From the NCBI GenBank assembly GCA_046704255.1, contig JBJKSH010000041.1:1-5983 (forward strand): DNA of 5,983 nt, read 5' to 3'. Both the position numbers and the translations under genes were made by a program. Below, piece after piece: positions 1 to 5,983 of the stretch. Origin of the DNA: FEN-1297 sp046704255 (GTDB taxonomy: Bacteria > Bacteroidota > Ignavibacteria > Ignavibacteriales > Ignavibacteriaceae). The notes below the pieces were generated by a model, which was given only the letters and a program-made list of their open reading frames with translations, did not search any database and was not told where the DNA came from. Every line of letters starts with the position of its first letter. The first letter of the stretch is position 1.

Positions 1-6
1 TTATTG

Positions 7-23
7 TAGTTTAAATCAAACTA
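7..23. repeat. Short AT-rich inverted repeat in the left-edge leader
   Basis: TAGTTT (7-12) and AAACTA (18-23) are perfect reverse complements around a 5-nt spacer. The stem is only 6 bp and mostly A/T, and no T-run follows on either strand, so it is not a convincing terminator. The rest of 1-120 is AT-rich, with no ORF and no promoter I can define. It could be a weak operator or chance; in such AT-rich DNA, chance is likely. Confidence 0.25.
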
Positions 24-120
24 TAAATTATAAAGTATTATTCAACACATCAATTAATAAAAAATTATAAAAATTTTTTACCTATCTTTCATTCTTAATT
101 TTTACTAATACGGGAAAAAT

Positions 121-1518
121 ATGCAGATACAATTCATCGGCGCCGACAGAACCGTTACCGGCTCTATGCATCACCTAAAAATTAACAGCAAAAATTATTT
201 GCTTGACTGCGGGCTTTACCAGGGTAAAAGAAAGGAAGCATTTGAGATAAATAGAAACTTTAAGTTCTTTTCTCCGAAAGATATTGATGCACTTATTCTA
301 TCTCATGCTCATATAGACCACCTGGGAAATATACCTACACTTGTTAAAAAAGGATTTGAAGGACCAATTTACTGCACTCCGGCAACAAAAGATCTTGCTT
401 TTGTAATGCTTAAGGATAGTGCACATATTCAGGAAAGAGATGTAGAATTCGTAAATAAGAAGAGGAAGAAACAAGGTAAAAATCCTTTTGAACCTCTCTA
501 TACAACTGAAGATGCCGAACATGTTTTTCCGTTGTTAAAAGAAGTTGATTACCGAAACGAATTTGAAATTGACGAAAATATTAAAGTACAATTGTTCGAT
601 GCCGGGCACATACTCGGCTCGGCAATTGTGTACTTAACTATTAAAGAAAACGGAAGAACAATTAACCTGGGGTTTTCCGGCGACCTTGGCAGGCCGAATC
701 TTCCTATACTAAAAGACCCGGAACAGATTCCGGATGTTGATTATTTTATATGCGAAAGTACTTACGGCGGCAGGTATCACGATCATATTGAAGGAACCAA
801 TGCCAAACTTGCGGAAGTAATTAAAAAGGCTGCCGGAAGAAACGGCAAAATAATTATCCCGGCTTTCAGCCTTGAAAGGACGCAGGAAATTGTTTATGCT
901 TTTCATCAGATATTTGAAAAGCAGGCCGCACCAAGAATCCCTATTTTCGTTGACAGCCCGCTCTCCACAAACGCTACGGAAGTATTTAGAAATCATCCCG
1001 AATGCTTTGACGAAGAGACAATTCGGTTTATGAATAAATATGAAGACCCGTTCGGGTTCAATAAATTAACTTACATAAAAAACGTTGAGGATTCTAAAGC
1101 GCTTAATAATGCTGAAGGCCCCATGGTTATAATTTCTGCATCGGGAATGGCGGAAACAGGGCGTATATTGCATCACCTTGCAAATAATATTGAAGATTAT
1201 AAAAATATTATTTTAATGGTAGGCTATTGTGCAGAAAATACTTTAGGAAGAAAATTAATTGAAAAAGAAAAAGAAGTTAAAATTCTTGGAGAAGAAAGGT
1301 GTGTTAATGCCGAAGTTATTGTAATGAATTCCTTAAGTGCACACGCCGATTCAAATGAATTAACAAACTACTGTGAAAAGCTTAATAGAGAAAAAATGAA
1401 AAAAATATTTTTGGTGCACGGTGATTTTGATCAGCAGGAAAAATTTGCAGATAGACTGAAGACTATTGGTTTTGATAATATTTGTATACCTAACAAAGGC
1501 GATGTTTTTGAAATTTAA
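121..1518 (+). CDS. Beta-CASP metallo-beta-lactamase-fold ribonuclease (CPSF73/YSH1-like)
   Basis: This is a cytosolic, zinc-dependent RNA-processing nuclease of the bacterial CPSF73-like (COG1236-type) group; 465 residues is a normal length. Visible metal ligands are the SHAHIDHLG motif (H62, H64, D66, H67), H163 in DAGHILGS, D188 in SGDLG and H433 in LVHGD. The beta-CASP signatures are also present: motif A E212 in CESTYGG, motif B H408 in SAHAD, and the conserved SGMAETGRILHH loop near 341-352. All expected catalytic residues are intact, so it should be active. No KH or other extra domain is fused, unlike archaeal relatives. The ATG at 121 is the first possible start, since an in-frame stop lies at 106-108; GGGA at 112-115 is a weak ribosome-binding site. 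Its stop lies inside the next gene, which suggests co-translation. Family assignment is firm; whether the enzyme is endo- or exonucleolytic, and its RNA targets, cannot be read from sequence. Confidence 0.93.
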   Translation: MQIQFIGADRTVTGSMHHLKINSKNYLLDCGLYQGKRKEAFEINRNFKFFSPKDIDALILSHAHIDHLGNIPTLVKKGFEGPIYCTPATKDLAFVMLKDSAHIQERDVEFVNKKRKKQGKNPFEPLYTTEDAEHVFPLLKEVDYRNEFEIDENIKVQLFDAGHILGSAIVYLTIKENGRTINLGFSGDLGRPNLPILKDPEQIPDVDYFICESTYGGRYHDHIEGTNAKLAEVIKKAAGRNGKIIIPAFSLERTQEIVYAFHQIFEKQAAPRIPIFVDSPLSTNATEVFRNHPECFDEETIRFMNKYEDPFGFNKLTYIKNVEDSKALNNAEGPMVIISASGMAETGRILHHLANNIEDYKNIILMVGYCAENTLGRKLIEKEKEVKILGEERCVNAEVIVMNSLSAHADSNELTNYCEKLNREKMKKIFLVHGDFDQQEKFADRLKTIGFDNICIPNKGDVFEI

Positions 1519-2521
1519 ATTAGAAAAAAAATCAAACAGGTTTTTTAGTTTAATTTGTTTAGCTATTTTCTCTTTATTTTTAGTAATACTTGCCGGATGC
1601 GACAGGCCGCTGGATACGACCCAGTCCGATACCGGAGTACCGCCTGCCGTACCTACAGGTCTGCAGGTTGTTTATGCTTCCGACGGTACCGTTACCCTGG
1701 GCTGGCAAAACAACAGCGAAGCTACTTTAAGCGGGTATAACATTTATAGAAGTACAGATAGTGTAAATTATAAATTTATAGGTTTTACAAGCAATAATTA
1801 TTTTGTAGACGATTCGTTAAATTACAACACAACCTACTATTACCGAATAACCGCAATTGATATTTGGAATAACGAGAGTAAGCCTTCTAAAGTAGTTTCT
1901 GCTAAACCGCTTAATTATTATTCGCCCGGTCAACCCCAGGGGCTGGCAATAAATGCAAGGAACTGGAATGGAAAATTATCGGTGTACTTAAGCTGGTATC
2001 CTAATCCCGAAAGCGATATTAAAGGTTTTTATGTTTATAAAAGTTTGTCGCAGTCATTTACTCCGGATTCTACAAACCGGATAGGTTTTACAACAGGTTT
2101 AAATTTTACAGACACCGTAAATCTCAATCTATACACAATGTATTATTATCAAATTAAAGCCGTAGATAACGGCGGGCTGTTAAGCACCCCGAGCCAGGAA
2201 GTAAACGATGAAATATACGGCGTCCCGCAAATCATCTTTCCTGAGGATAATACGGAAACTAATTATTTCACCACTTTTGTTATTAAGGCAATTGCCGTTC
2301 CCGCACGTTATAAAATTGTTGTTCAGGATAACCAATTTTTCAGCGACTTCTGGAGCACCGGCTTTTCTTCTTCCGTTGTTAACGATACAATTACTGTTAA
2401 TTTTAATCCAGTATATATTAATTCGAATACGCCTTATTACTGGCGCGTTGCAACTTATTCGCAGGATAATACCAACCCGAACAGCGTTACGCCGCTTTAT
2501 AAATTCACCATAAAACAGTAA
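1502..2521 (+). CDS. Lipoprotein with tandem fibronectin type III domains
   Basis: This 339-residue exported lipoprotein probably sits on the outer membrane. The N-terminus has a basic stretch (KFKLEKKSNR), a hydrophobic core and the lipobox LAGC, putting the lipidated Cys at residue 33. After a short linker come FN3-like modules at about 51-136 and 142-236, each with PxGL at the start, a core Trp (W68 and about W165) and a YYYRITAID / YYYQIKAVD F-strand. A third, diverged unit (about 241-339) ends with NTPYYWRVAT. FN3 modules usually mediate binding or act as spacers; no catalytic motif is seen. I chose the ATG at 1502 because it gives a compact signal peptide; the earlier in-frame ATG at 1466 would add 12 residues ahead of it and lengthen the overlap with the ribonuclease gene. 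AAAGG at 1495-1499 is very close to the start, so coupling to upstream translation is plausible. The role is unknown; the next gene encodes a putative barrel that may be its partner. Confidence 0.85.
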   Translation: MFLKFKLEKKSNRFFSLICLAIFSLFLVILAGCDRPLDTTQSDTGVPPAVPTGLQVVYASDGTVTLGWQNNSEATLSGYNIYRSTDSVNYKFIGFTSNNYFVDDSLNYNTTYYYRITAIDIWNNESKPSKVVSAKPLNYYSPGQPQGLAINARNWNGKLSVYLSWYPNPESDIKGFYVYKSLSQSFTPDSTNRIGFTTGLNFTDTVNLNLYTMYYYQIKAVDNGGLLSTPSQEVNDEIYGVPQIIFPEDNTETNYFTTFVIKAIAVPARYKIVVQDNQFFSDFWSTGFSSSVVNDTITVNFNPVYINSNTPYYWRVATYSQDNTNPNSVTPLYKFTIKQ

Positions 2522-2601
2522 ATTTAAATTGATGCCATCACTTAATCCGTACAGCTTTGGTTTTTTAAACAAGACTCCCGGCATTTACGAAAGATTTTTT
2601 A
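2522..2601. other. 80-nt spacer between lipoprotein and barrel genes
   Basis: This spacer shows no terminator-like hairpin with a T-run. It opens with the self-complementary AATTTAAATT (2521-2530) and contains an ATG at 2532 that begins a 49-codon reading frame ending at 2681, running out of frame into the barrel gene. That frame has no Shine-Dalgarno and is probably not a gene. The lack of a terminator is compatible with read-through from the lipoprotein gene. Confidence 0.5.
2589..2594 (+). promoter_or_regulatory. Weak ribosome-binding site supporting the TTG start at 2602
   Basis: GAAAGA lies 7 nt before the TTG at 2602. It is a partial match to the Shine-Dalgarno consensus. It matters because the gene has no ATG that would retain the signal peptide. 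Confidence 0.4.
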
Positions 2602-4500
2602 TTGAACAAAAAAATAATAATACTAATTTTTATTTTTACAACTTCTTTTTTACGGGCTCAGAATCTGCTCGACAGCCTTGATTATATTCAAACCGCAGTT
2701 CCGCAAAATATGTTAAGCAATCAATTCAGCAAGCAGTTGAATACATTTAATCTCCAATCAAATTTATTGTACAATAACAGCTTCGGCAAAATAAATCTGC
2801 ATTTAAATGAAAACTATAATTCAACATATATACGAACTGCAGACAGGAGCAGCAGGGATGAGCAGATGCTAACTGTAAACGGCTCGTATTCTTTTAATCC
2901 TTTTTTTTCTTTGGGTGTATCGGCAGATAATAACATTTATTCGGACAGCAGGCAGATAGATTTAAATGAGTCTTCGCTTTCGGATGCTTCAATGTTTGCA
3001 AAATTATCTCCTTTAAATAATTTAACGCTTGTGCCTTACTGGGGTTATGAAAACAACCGGCAGATAGGTCAAAGCGATAACGGACAACTATACGGCGGCG
3101 AGGCTTATCTTAATAATTTTAGCGTTTCCGATTTTATAATGCGCTCGGATTTTAAATTTAAAAACGAAGATATTTCCCCCAGAAAAAACGAACTTAGATA
3201 CCTTAATTTAACAGTTAAAAATTCTTTTAACCCTATCGTTTCAAATAATATTAATTTCCAGTACTTTCTTAACCGGAAAGATTTTTATTATAAGGCAGAT
3301 TCCATAACAGCTAATGAATTTAATATTATAAACAACATTCAAAGCCGTATAGAAACCAACAATGTTTTAGAGGACAGGTTCAACTACAATAAATTTCTAA
3401 ACTTTTTTTCTCTTAATTTGCTCGGAAGAATTTCTTGGCGGACAATTGATAGAAATACCCGTTACAGGTCTCCGGATATATTATCTACATCAAACTTTGA
3501 TGCAAAAATCAACGAGCTTAGAGTTGAGCTCGAATCTATTACAAACTTTCACTCGCAATTCTTCGATGGTGCACTTAGAATTGATTATTCAGAGAGAGAC
3601 GAAAACCATACTGCAAAAAATTACCCCGGCGCAAATCAATTATTTTACCAGGAGCGCGCCGACCAGGAAAGTATTAAAAACAATACATCAAAAAGAACTT
3701 CAGTTTCACTTTCAGGCCTGGTTAATTTATCTCCTACGGACAAGCTTTACGTAAGCCTCTATCAGAACAAACTAACCTACGATACTCCCAGCCCGCTTAA
3801 TTATGACGACAGGGACGAACTGCTTTCAATTGTTAGATTAAAATATATGAAATCATTAAGTCCGTTCTTCAGTGTTTTTGTTAATACGGAAGGAACGTAC
3901 AACCACATTGTTTATATTTTTTCCGAACGAAGCTCGAACAACAATGTAAACAGAATTATTAAGCTGTCAACCGGCGGAATCTATTCCGGGAGGTATATTA
4001 CTTCCTCCAATGCATTTGAAGTTTCCGCAAACTATACGGTTTACGACTTTGAAGATTTAACACCGAATTACAGAAGCTTTTCGTTCAGGCAATTTACCGC
4101 AAAAGATTCTTCAAGAATAAAATTTCCCGGGCGGATATCTTTCGTTCATTTCGGTTACATTAAATTATCCGAAGAAGGAGATTTGAAATGGGCATCGTTT
4201 TCAACACATCCTACAAGGTTTTTACAGGAGATTTATTCCGAGCCGGAATTGGTTTTTAAACATGATAATATTTCCTTTGGCTTAGGATTAAGAATTTATT
4301 CCTTAAATACTTATAACTTCAAAGGATTAACAAAAGTAATTGACTCGAAATATTTAAGTGTTGCCCCGCTATCGCAAATATCAATTAATTTAGATAAATT
4401 AACGTTCAATTTACTCGGATGGTATGAATTTATTAGTATTTACAATGCAGCAAAAAAACAGCAGGCTAATTTATCTATGACGGCAAACTGGAATTTTTGA
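2602..4500 (+). CDS. Putative outer-membrane beta-barrel protein, uncharacterised
   Basis: I do not recognise the family of this 632-residue protein. A classic signal peptide opens it: NKK, a hydrophobic run and LRAQ, with cleavage likely after Q20. The mature part is rich in Asn, Ser, Tyr and Phe, has no cysteine, and shows no hydrophobic helix. It consists of alternating amphipathic stretches separated by polar turns, and it ends LSMTANWNF, a terminal Phe with alternating hydrophobic residues like the beta-signal read by BamA. Together these support a large outer-membrane barrel. No TonB box or plug domain is evident. The start is TTG: an in-frame stop lies at 2566-2568, and the first in-frame ATG (2710, residue 37) would remove the signal peptide. 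The gene follows the FN3 lipoprotein by 80 nt, suggesting a shared envelope role. A secreted beta-rich protein that is not a barrel is the main alternative. Specific function is unknown. Confidence 0.72.
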   Translation: MNKKIIILIFIFTTSFLRAQNLLDSLDYIQTAVPQNMLSNQFSKQLNTFNLQSNLLYNNSFGKINLHLNENYNSTYIRTADRSSRDEQMLTVNGSYSFNPFFSLGVSADNNIYSDSRQIDLNESSLSDASMFAKLSPLNNLTLVPYWGYENNRQIGQSDNGQLYGGEAYLNNFSVSDFIMRSDFKFKNEDISPRKNELRYLNLTVKNSFNPIVSNNINFQYFLNRKDFYYKADSITANEFNIINNIQSRIETNNVLEDRFNYNKFLNFFSLNLLGRISWRTIDRNTRYRSPDILSTSNFDAKINELRVELESITNFHSQFFDGALRIDYSERDENHTAKNYPGANQLFYQERADQESIKNNTSKRTSVSLSGLVNLSPTDKLYVSLYQNKLTYDTPSPLNYDDRDELLSIVRLKYMKSLSPFFSVFVNTEGTYNHIVYIFSERSSNNNVNRIIKLSTGGIYSGRYITSSNAFEVSANYTVYDFEDLTPNYRSFSFRQFTAKDSSRIKFPGRISFVHFGYIKLSEEGDLKWASFSTHPTRFLQEIYSEPELVFKHDNISFGLGLRIYSLNTYNFKGLTKVIDSKYLSVAPLSQISINLDKLTFNLLGWYEFISIYNAAKKQQANLSMTANWNF

Positions 4501-4573
4501 TTACTTAAAATTAAATACGAAATTGAATAATAAAGATTTTTTATTAATTTCCGGTTAAAAATTTAGGAATACT
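4501..4573. other. 73-nt spacer before the ATPase gene
   Basis: This spacer is almost pure A/T. TAATAAA (4528-4534) and TTTATTA (4540-4546) could pair into a 7-bp, A/T-only hairpin, too weak to call a terminator. No promoter element is convincing, so read-through from the barrel gene is the simplest reading. Confidence 0.4.
4565..4569 (+). promoter_or_regulatory. Ribosome-binding site for the TTG start at 4574
   Basis: AGGAA lies 4 nt before the TTG. An in-frame stop at 4556-4558 leaves this TTG as the only start codon available ahead of the conserved domain, so this short, closely spaced site effectively fixes the start. Confidence 0.55.
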
Positions 4574-4984
4574 TTGGCGGATAAAGAATACTACCTTGAG
4601 ATTGAAAGCGATCCTAACAATCTTATAACGGTTGAAGAGTTTGTTAATTATTTTTCTAAGGAACTAAAAGTTAAAAAAGAAAAATTAAACGGACTTTTAA
4701 TTTCCGTTACGGAAGCAACTACAAATGCCATAATCCATGCCAATAAAAGCGATACGGGCAAAAAAGTAAGAATTTTTGTAAACACTGAAAAGGGTAAATT
4801 AATTATAAGAATCAAAGATGAGGGTAAAGGTTTTGATCCCGCCGATGTACCGGATCCTACACAACCGGAAAATTTGCTAAAGGATTCCGGACGCGGCCTT
4901 TATCTAATGAAATATTATCTTGATGACCTGCAATATAAAATTACCCCCGAGGGTACGGAAACAATCTTAATTTTAAAATTGTAG
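4574..4984 (+). CDS. RsbW/SpoIIAB-like anti-sigma factor ATPase (HATPase_c_2)
   Basis: This is a small cytosolic GHKL-fold ATP-binding protein of the anti-sigma-factor serine kinase class. At 136 residues it is a single domain of the usual length. The N-box is visible in ISVTEATTNAIIHANK (E47, N51), the G1 box in DEGKGFDP (D82, G84, G86) and the G2 box in SGRGLYLMKYYLDDL (G106, G108). Known relatives bind a sigma factor and phosphorylate a STAS-domain antagonist; other members act in partner-switching circuits not tied to sigma factors. No sigma factor, STAS protein or PP2C phosphatase lies in the window, so its partner is unknown. The start must be TTG, because a stop at 4556-4558 blocks extension and the first in-frame ATG (Met112) lies inside the G2 region. 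It sits 73 nt after the barrel gene on the same strand and may be co-transcribed. Family call is firm; regulatory target is open. Confidence 0.9.
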   Translation: MADKEYYLEIESDPNNLITVEEFVNYFSKELKVKKEKLNGLLISVTEATTNAIIHANKSDTGKKVRIFVNTEKGKLIIRIKDEGKGFDPADVPDPTQPENLLKDSGRGLYLMKYYLDDLQYKITPEGTETILILKL

Positions 4985-5087
4985 CCGTCGTATATTTGTA
5001 TTATGTCTTTCCTTTATTCGATTTACGTTTTCCGTTTATAAGTCTTTTCGTTCACCCGTTTTTCCGATTCCCATTTTTATGCTTTGA

Positions 5088-5120
5088 AATGGTTTAATAC
5101 ATTTTTATTTTTAAACCATT
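5088..5120. repeat. Perfect 10-bp inverted repeat upstream of mdh
   Basis: AATGGTTTAA (5088-5097) and TTAAACCATT (5111-5120) are exact reverse complements separated by 13 nt. The repeat lies just upstream of the promoter candidate at 5129-5136, roughly where a -33/-35 element would be. It could be an operator for a dimeric regulator or a weak RNA hairpin. No T-run follows it on the + strand, which argues against an intrinsic terminator for the ATPase gene. Confidence 0.6.
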
Positions 5121-5128
5121 GTTAGTAA

Positions 5129-5136
5129 TAAATTTG
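5129..5136 (+). promoter_or_regulatory. Candidate Bacteroidetes-type -7 promoter element for mdh
   Basis: TAAATTTG matches the Bacteroidetes -7 consensus TAnnTTTG exactly and lies 54 nt before the mdh ATG, a sensible 5' leader length. The partner -33 TTTG is not clearly present; the expected place holds only TTATTTTT. An alternative sigma70-like pair is TTGAAA (5084-5089) and TATTTT (5106-5111) with a 16-nt spacer. Either is tentative in DNA this AT-rich. Confidence 0.35.
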
Positions 5137-5179
5137 AGGGGAACTCATTTTATTACCGCAAATAAATTAAAAAAATTTT

Positions 5180-5184
5180 AGGAG
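5180..5184 (+). promoter_or_regulatory. Strong Shine-Dalgarno of mdh
   Basis: AGGAG lies 6 nt before the ATG at 5191. It is the best ribosome-binding site in the window and fits a highly expressed metabolic gene. Confidence 0.8.
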
Positions 5185-5190
5185 AAAATT

Positions 5191-5983
5191 ATGGCTAGGA
5201 AAAAAATTGCTTTAATCGGCGGCGGGCAAATCGGAGGAGTACTTGCGCAATTACTTGCCTCCAGGCAGCTTGGCGATGTTGTTATGTACGATATAGTTGA
5301 AGATTTACCGCAGGGTAAAACACTTGATATTGGGGAAGCAGCAAGAGTTAACGGTTTTGATGCAAATGTTACAGGAACAAATAGCTATAAAGATATTGCC
5401 GGTTCCGATTTAATTATTATTACCGCAGGCCTGCCCAGAAAACCCGGTATGAGCAGGGACGACCTTTTAACCACCAACGCAAAAATTATGAAGACTGTTC
5501 CTGAAGCCGTTAAAGAAAATGCGCCTAATGCAATTGTAATTATTATTTCCAATCCGCTTGATGCAATGGTTACGTTATTTAAGAAGGTTACCGGATTTCC
5601 TTCCAACAGAGTTTTGGGGCAGGCAGGTGTTTTGGATTCTTCCAGGTTTGCTACCTTTATTGCGTGGGAACTTGGCGTTTCGGCTAAAGATGTAAACGCA
5701 ATGGTATTAGGCGGACACGGAGATACAATGGTTCCGCTTGTGAGGTATGCAAATGTTAACGGTATACCCGCAATGGAAATGCTGGAAAGAAAATATAACG
5801 ACAAAGCCAAAGCTGTAGAAGTTATGAAGGCATTGGTTGAGAGAACAAAGATGGCAGGCGGAGAAGTTGTAAAGCTTCTTAAGACCGGTTCTGCTTTTTA
5901 TTCTCCTGCTGCTGCTGCCACTGCAATGGCACAATCTATTTTGCTGGATGAAAAAAGACTGCTTCCCGCATGCGCTTTTCTAG
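5191..5983 (+). CDS. mdh: NAD-dependent malate dehydrogenase, 3' end cut by window edge
   Basis: This enzyme interconverts malate and oxaloacetate with NAD in the cytosol (TCA cycle). The 264 residues present are collinear with the LDH/MDH superfamily; the full protein is usually about 305-320 residues, so some 45-50 C-terminal residues lie beyond the window. Visible features are the Rossmann motif GGGQIG (G10, G12, G15), an acidic residue for NAD ribose binding (D34, favouring NAD over NADP), the active-site loop LPRKPGMSRDDL with R83 and R89, N121 in SNPLD, D149 and R152 in LDSSRF, and the catalytic H176 in GGHGDTMVP. Arg at position 83, where lactate dehydrogenases carry Gln, marks malate specificity. 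The GGGQIGG start resembles the alphaproteobacterial/LDH-like MDH type. The ATG is supported by AGGAG 6 nt upstream. It appears to be transcribed separately from the preceding genes, behind a 206-nt region with promoter-like elements. The reading frame is intact to the edge. Confidence 0.95.
   Translation, partial: MARKKIALIGGGQIGGVLAQLLASRQLGDVVMYDIVEDLPQGKTLDIGEAARVNGFDANVTGTNSYKDIAGSDLIIITAGLPRKPGMSRDDLLTTNAKIMKTVPEAVKENAPNAIVIIISNPLDAMVTLFKKVTGFPSNRVLGQAGVLDSSRFATFIAWELGVSAKDVNAMVLGGHGDTMVPLVRYANVNGIPAMEMLERKYNDKAKAVEVMKALVERTKMAGGEVVKLLKTGSAFYSPAAAATAMAQSILLDEKRLLPACAFL

Larger units (their letters stand above)
4985..5190. other. 206-nt intergenic region upstream of mdh
   Basis: This is the longest non-coding stretch in the window. 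It divides into a pyrimidine-rich tract on the + strand (about 5001-5080, only about a quarter purines), an inverted repeat (5088-5120), a TAnnTTTG promoter candidate (5129-5136) and the mdh ribosome-binding site. The only ORFs are tiny, for example 12 codons from 5003. I see no GC-rich hairpin with a T-run after the ATPase stop, so termination between the two genes cannot be shown from sequence. Confidence 0.6.

Noticed and set aside
298..996. Minus-strand open frames opposite the ribonuclease gene (298-522 and 709-996)
   Set aside because: They are antisense to a well-conserved gene with all catalytic motifs, and their translations show no recognisable domain.
2180..2584. Minus-strand frame opposite the lipoprotein 3' end and a + strand alternative frame at 2208-2513
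   Set aside because: Both overlap the FN3 lipoprotein, whose third module explains the sequence; their translations have low-complexity composition typical of shadow frames.
4528..4546. Possible terminator hairpin (TAATAAA / TTTATTA) between barrel and ATPase genes
   Set aside because: The stem is only A/T pairs and the surrounding T-run is part of the stem itself; it would be too unstable to terminate transcription.
5003..5041. 12-codon ORF in the region upstream of mdh
   Set aside because: It is very short, has no Shine-Dalgarno, and lies in a T-rich tract where short frames are expected by chance.
5905..5922. GCT-type trinucleotide repeat near the right edge
   Set aside because: It encodes an Ala run (PAAAAT) in the conserved C-terminal helix region of malate dehydrogenase and is not an independent repeat element.
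5385..5934. Minus-strand frames opposite mdh, one with hydrophobic stretches resembling a membrane protein
   Set aside because: The opposite strand is unambiguous malate dehydrogenase; the hydrophobicity is a by-product of antisense reading of its codons.

Overview
The window is an AT-rich bacterial segment with five genes, all on the + strand. The last one is cut by the right edge. Several traits point to the Bacteroidota/Chlorobiota/Ignavibacteria side of the bacteria (FCB group), with Ignavibacteria-like as my best guess. These are the low GC with AT-rich spacers, a signal peptide ending in ...RAQ, a lipoprotein built of fibronectin type III modules, a large Asn/Ser/Tyr-rich outer-membrane barrel ending in Phe, and one exact match to the TAnnTTTG promoter element known from Bacteroidetes. 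The lineage call is inference from style, not from a marker gene.

Layout. Positions 1-120 are an AT-rich leader. Positions 121-1518 encode a beta-CASP metallo-beta-lactamase-fold ribonuclease with every expected metal ligand. Positions 1502-2521 overlap its end by 17 nt and encode a lipoprotein with two clear FN3 domains and a third, diverged FN3-like unit. After an 80-nt spacer, 2602-4500 (TTG start) encode a 632-residue secreted, cysteine-free protein that looks like an outer-membrane beta-barrel of no family I recognise. After a 73-nt spacer, 4574-4984 (TTG start) encode a small GHKL-type ATPase of the RsbW/SpoIIAB anti-sigma kinase class. Positions 4985-5190 are the main non-coding region. 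It holds a pyrimidine-rich stretch, a perfect 10-bp inverted repeat, a TAnnTTTG-type promoter candidate and a strong Shine-Dalgarno. From 5191 to the edge is the N-terminal five-sixths of an NAD-dependent malate dehydrogenase.

How they fit together. The first four genes are co-directional and closely spaced, so they may form one transcription unit: an RNA-processing enzyme, two envelope proteins and a regulatory ATPase. The lipoprotein/barrel pair is the part most likely to be poorly described; a joint role at the outer membrane is inferred from adjacency only. The ATPase has no sigma factor, STAS antagonist or phosphatase beside it in the window. mdh appears to have its own promoter region and is a separate central-metabolism unit (TCA cycle). 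I found no tRNA, rRNA, CRISPR array, insertion sequence or convincing intrinsic terminator. I see no defence system or evident novel machine; the more interesting items are the uncharacterised envelope pair and the inverted repeat in front of mdh.
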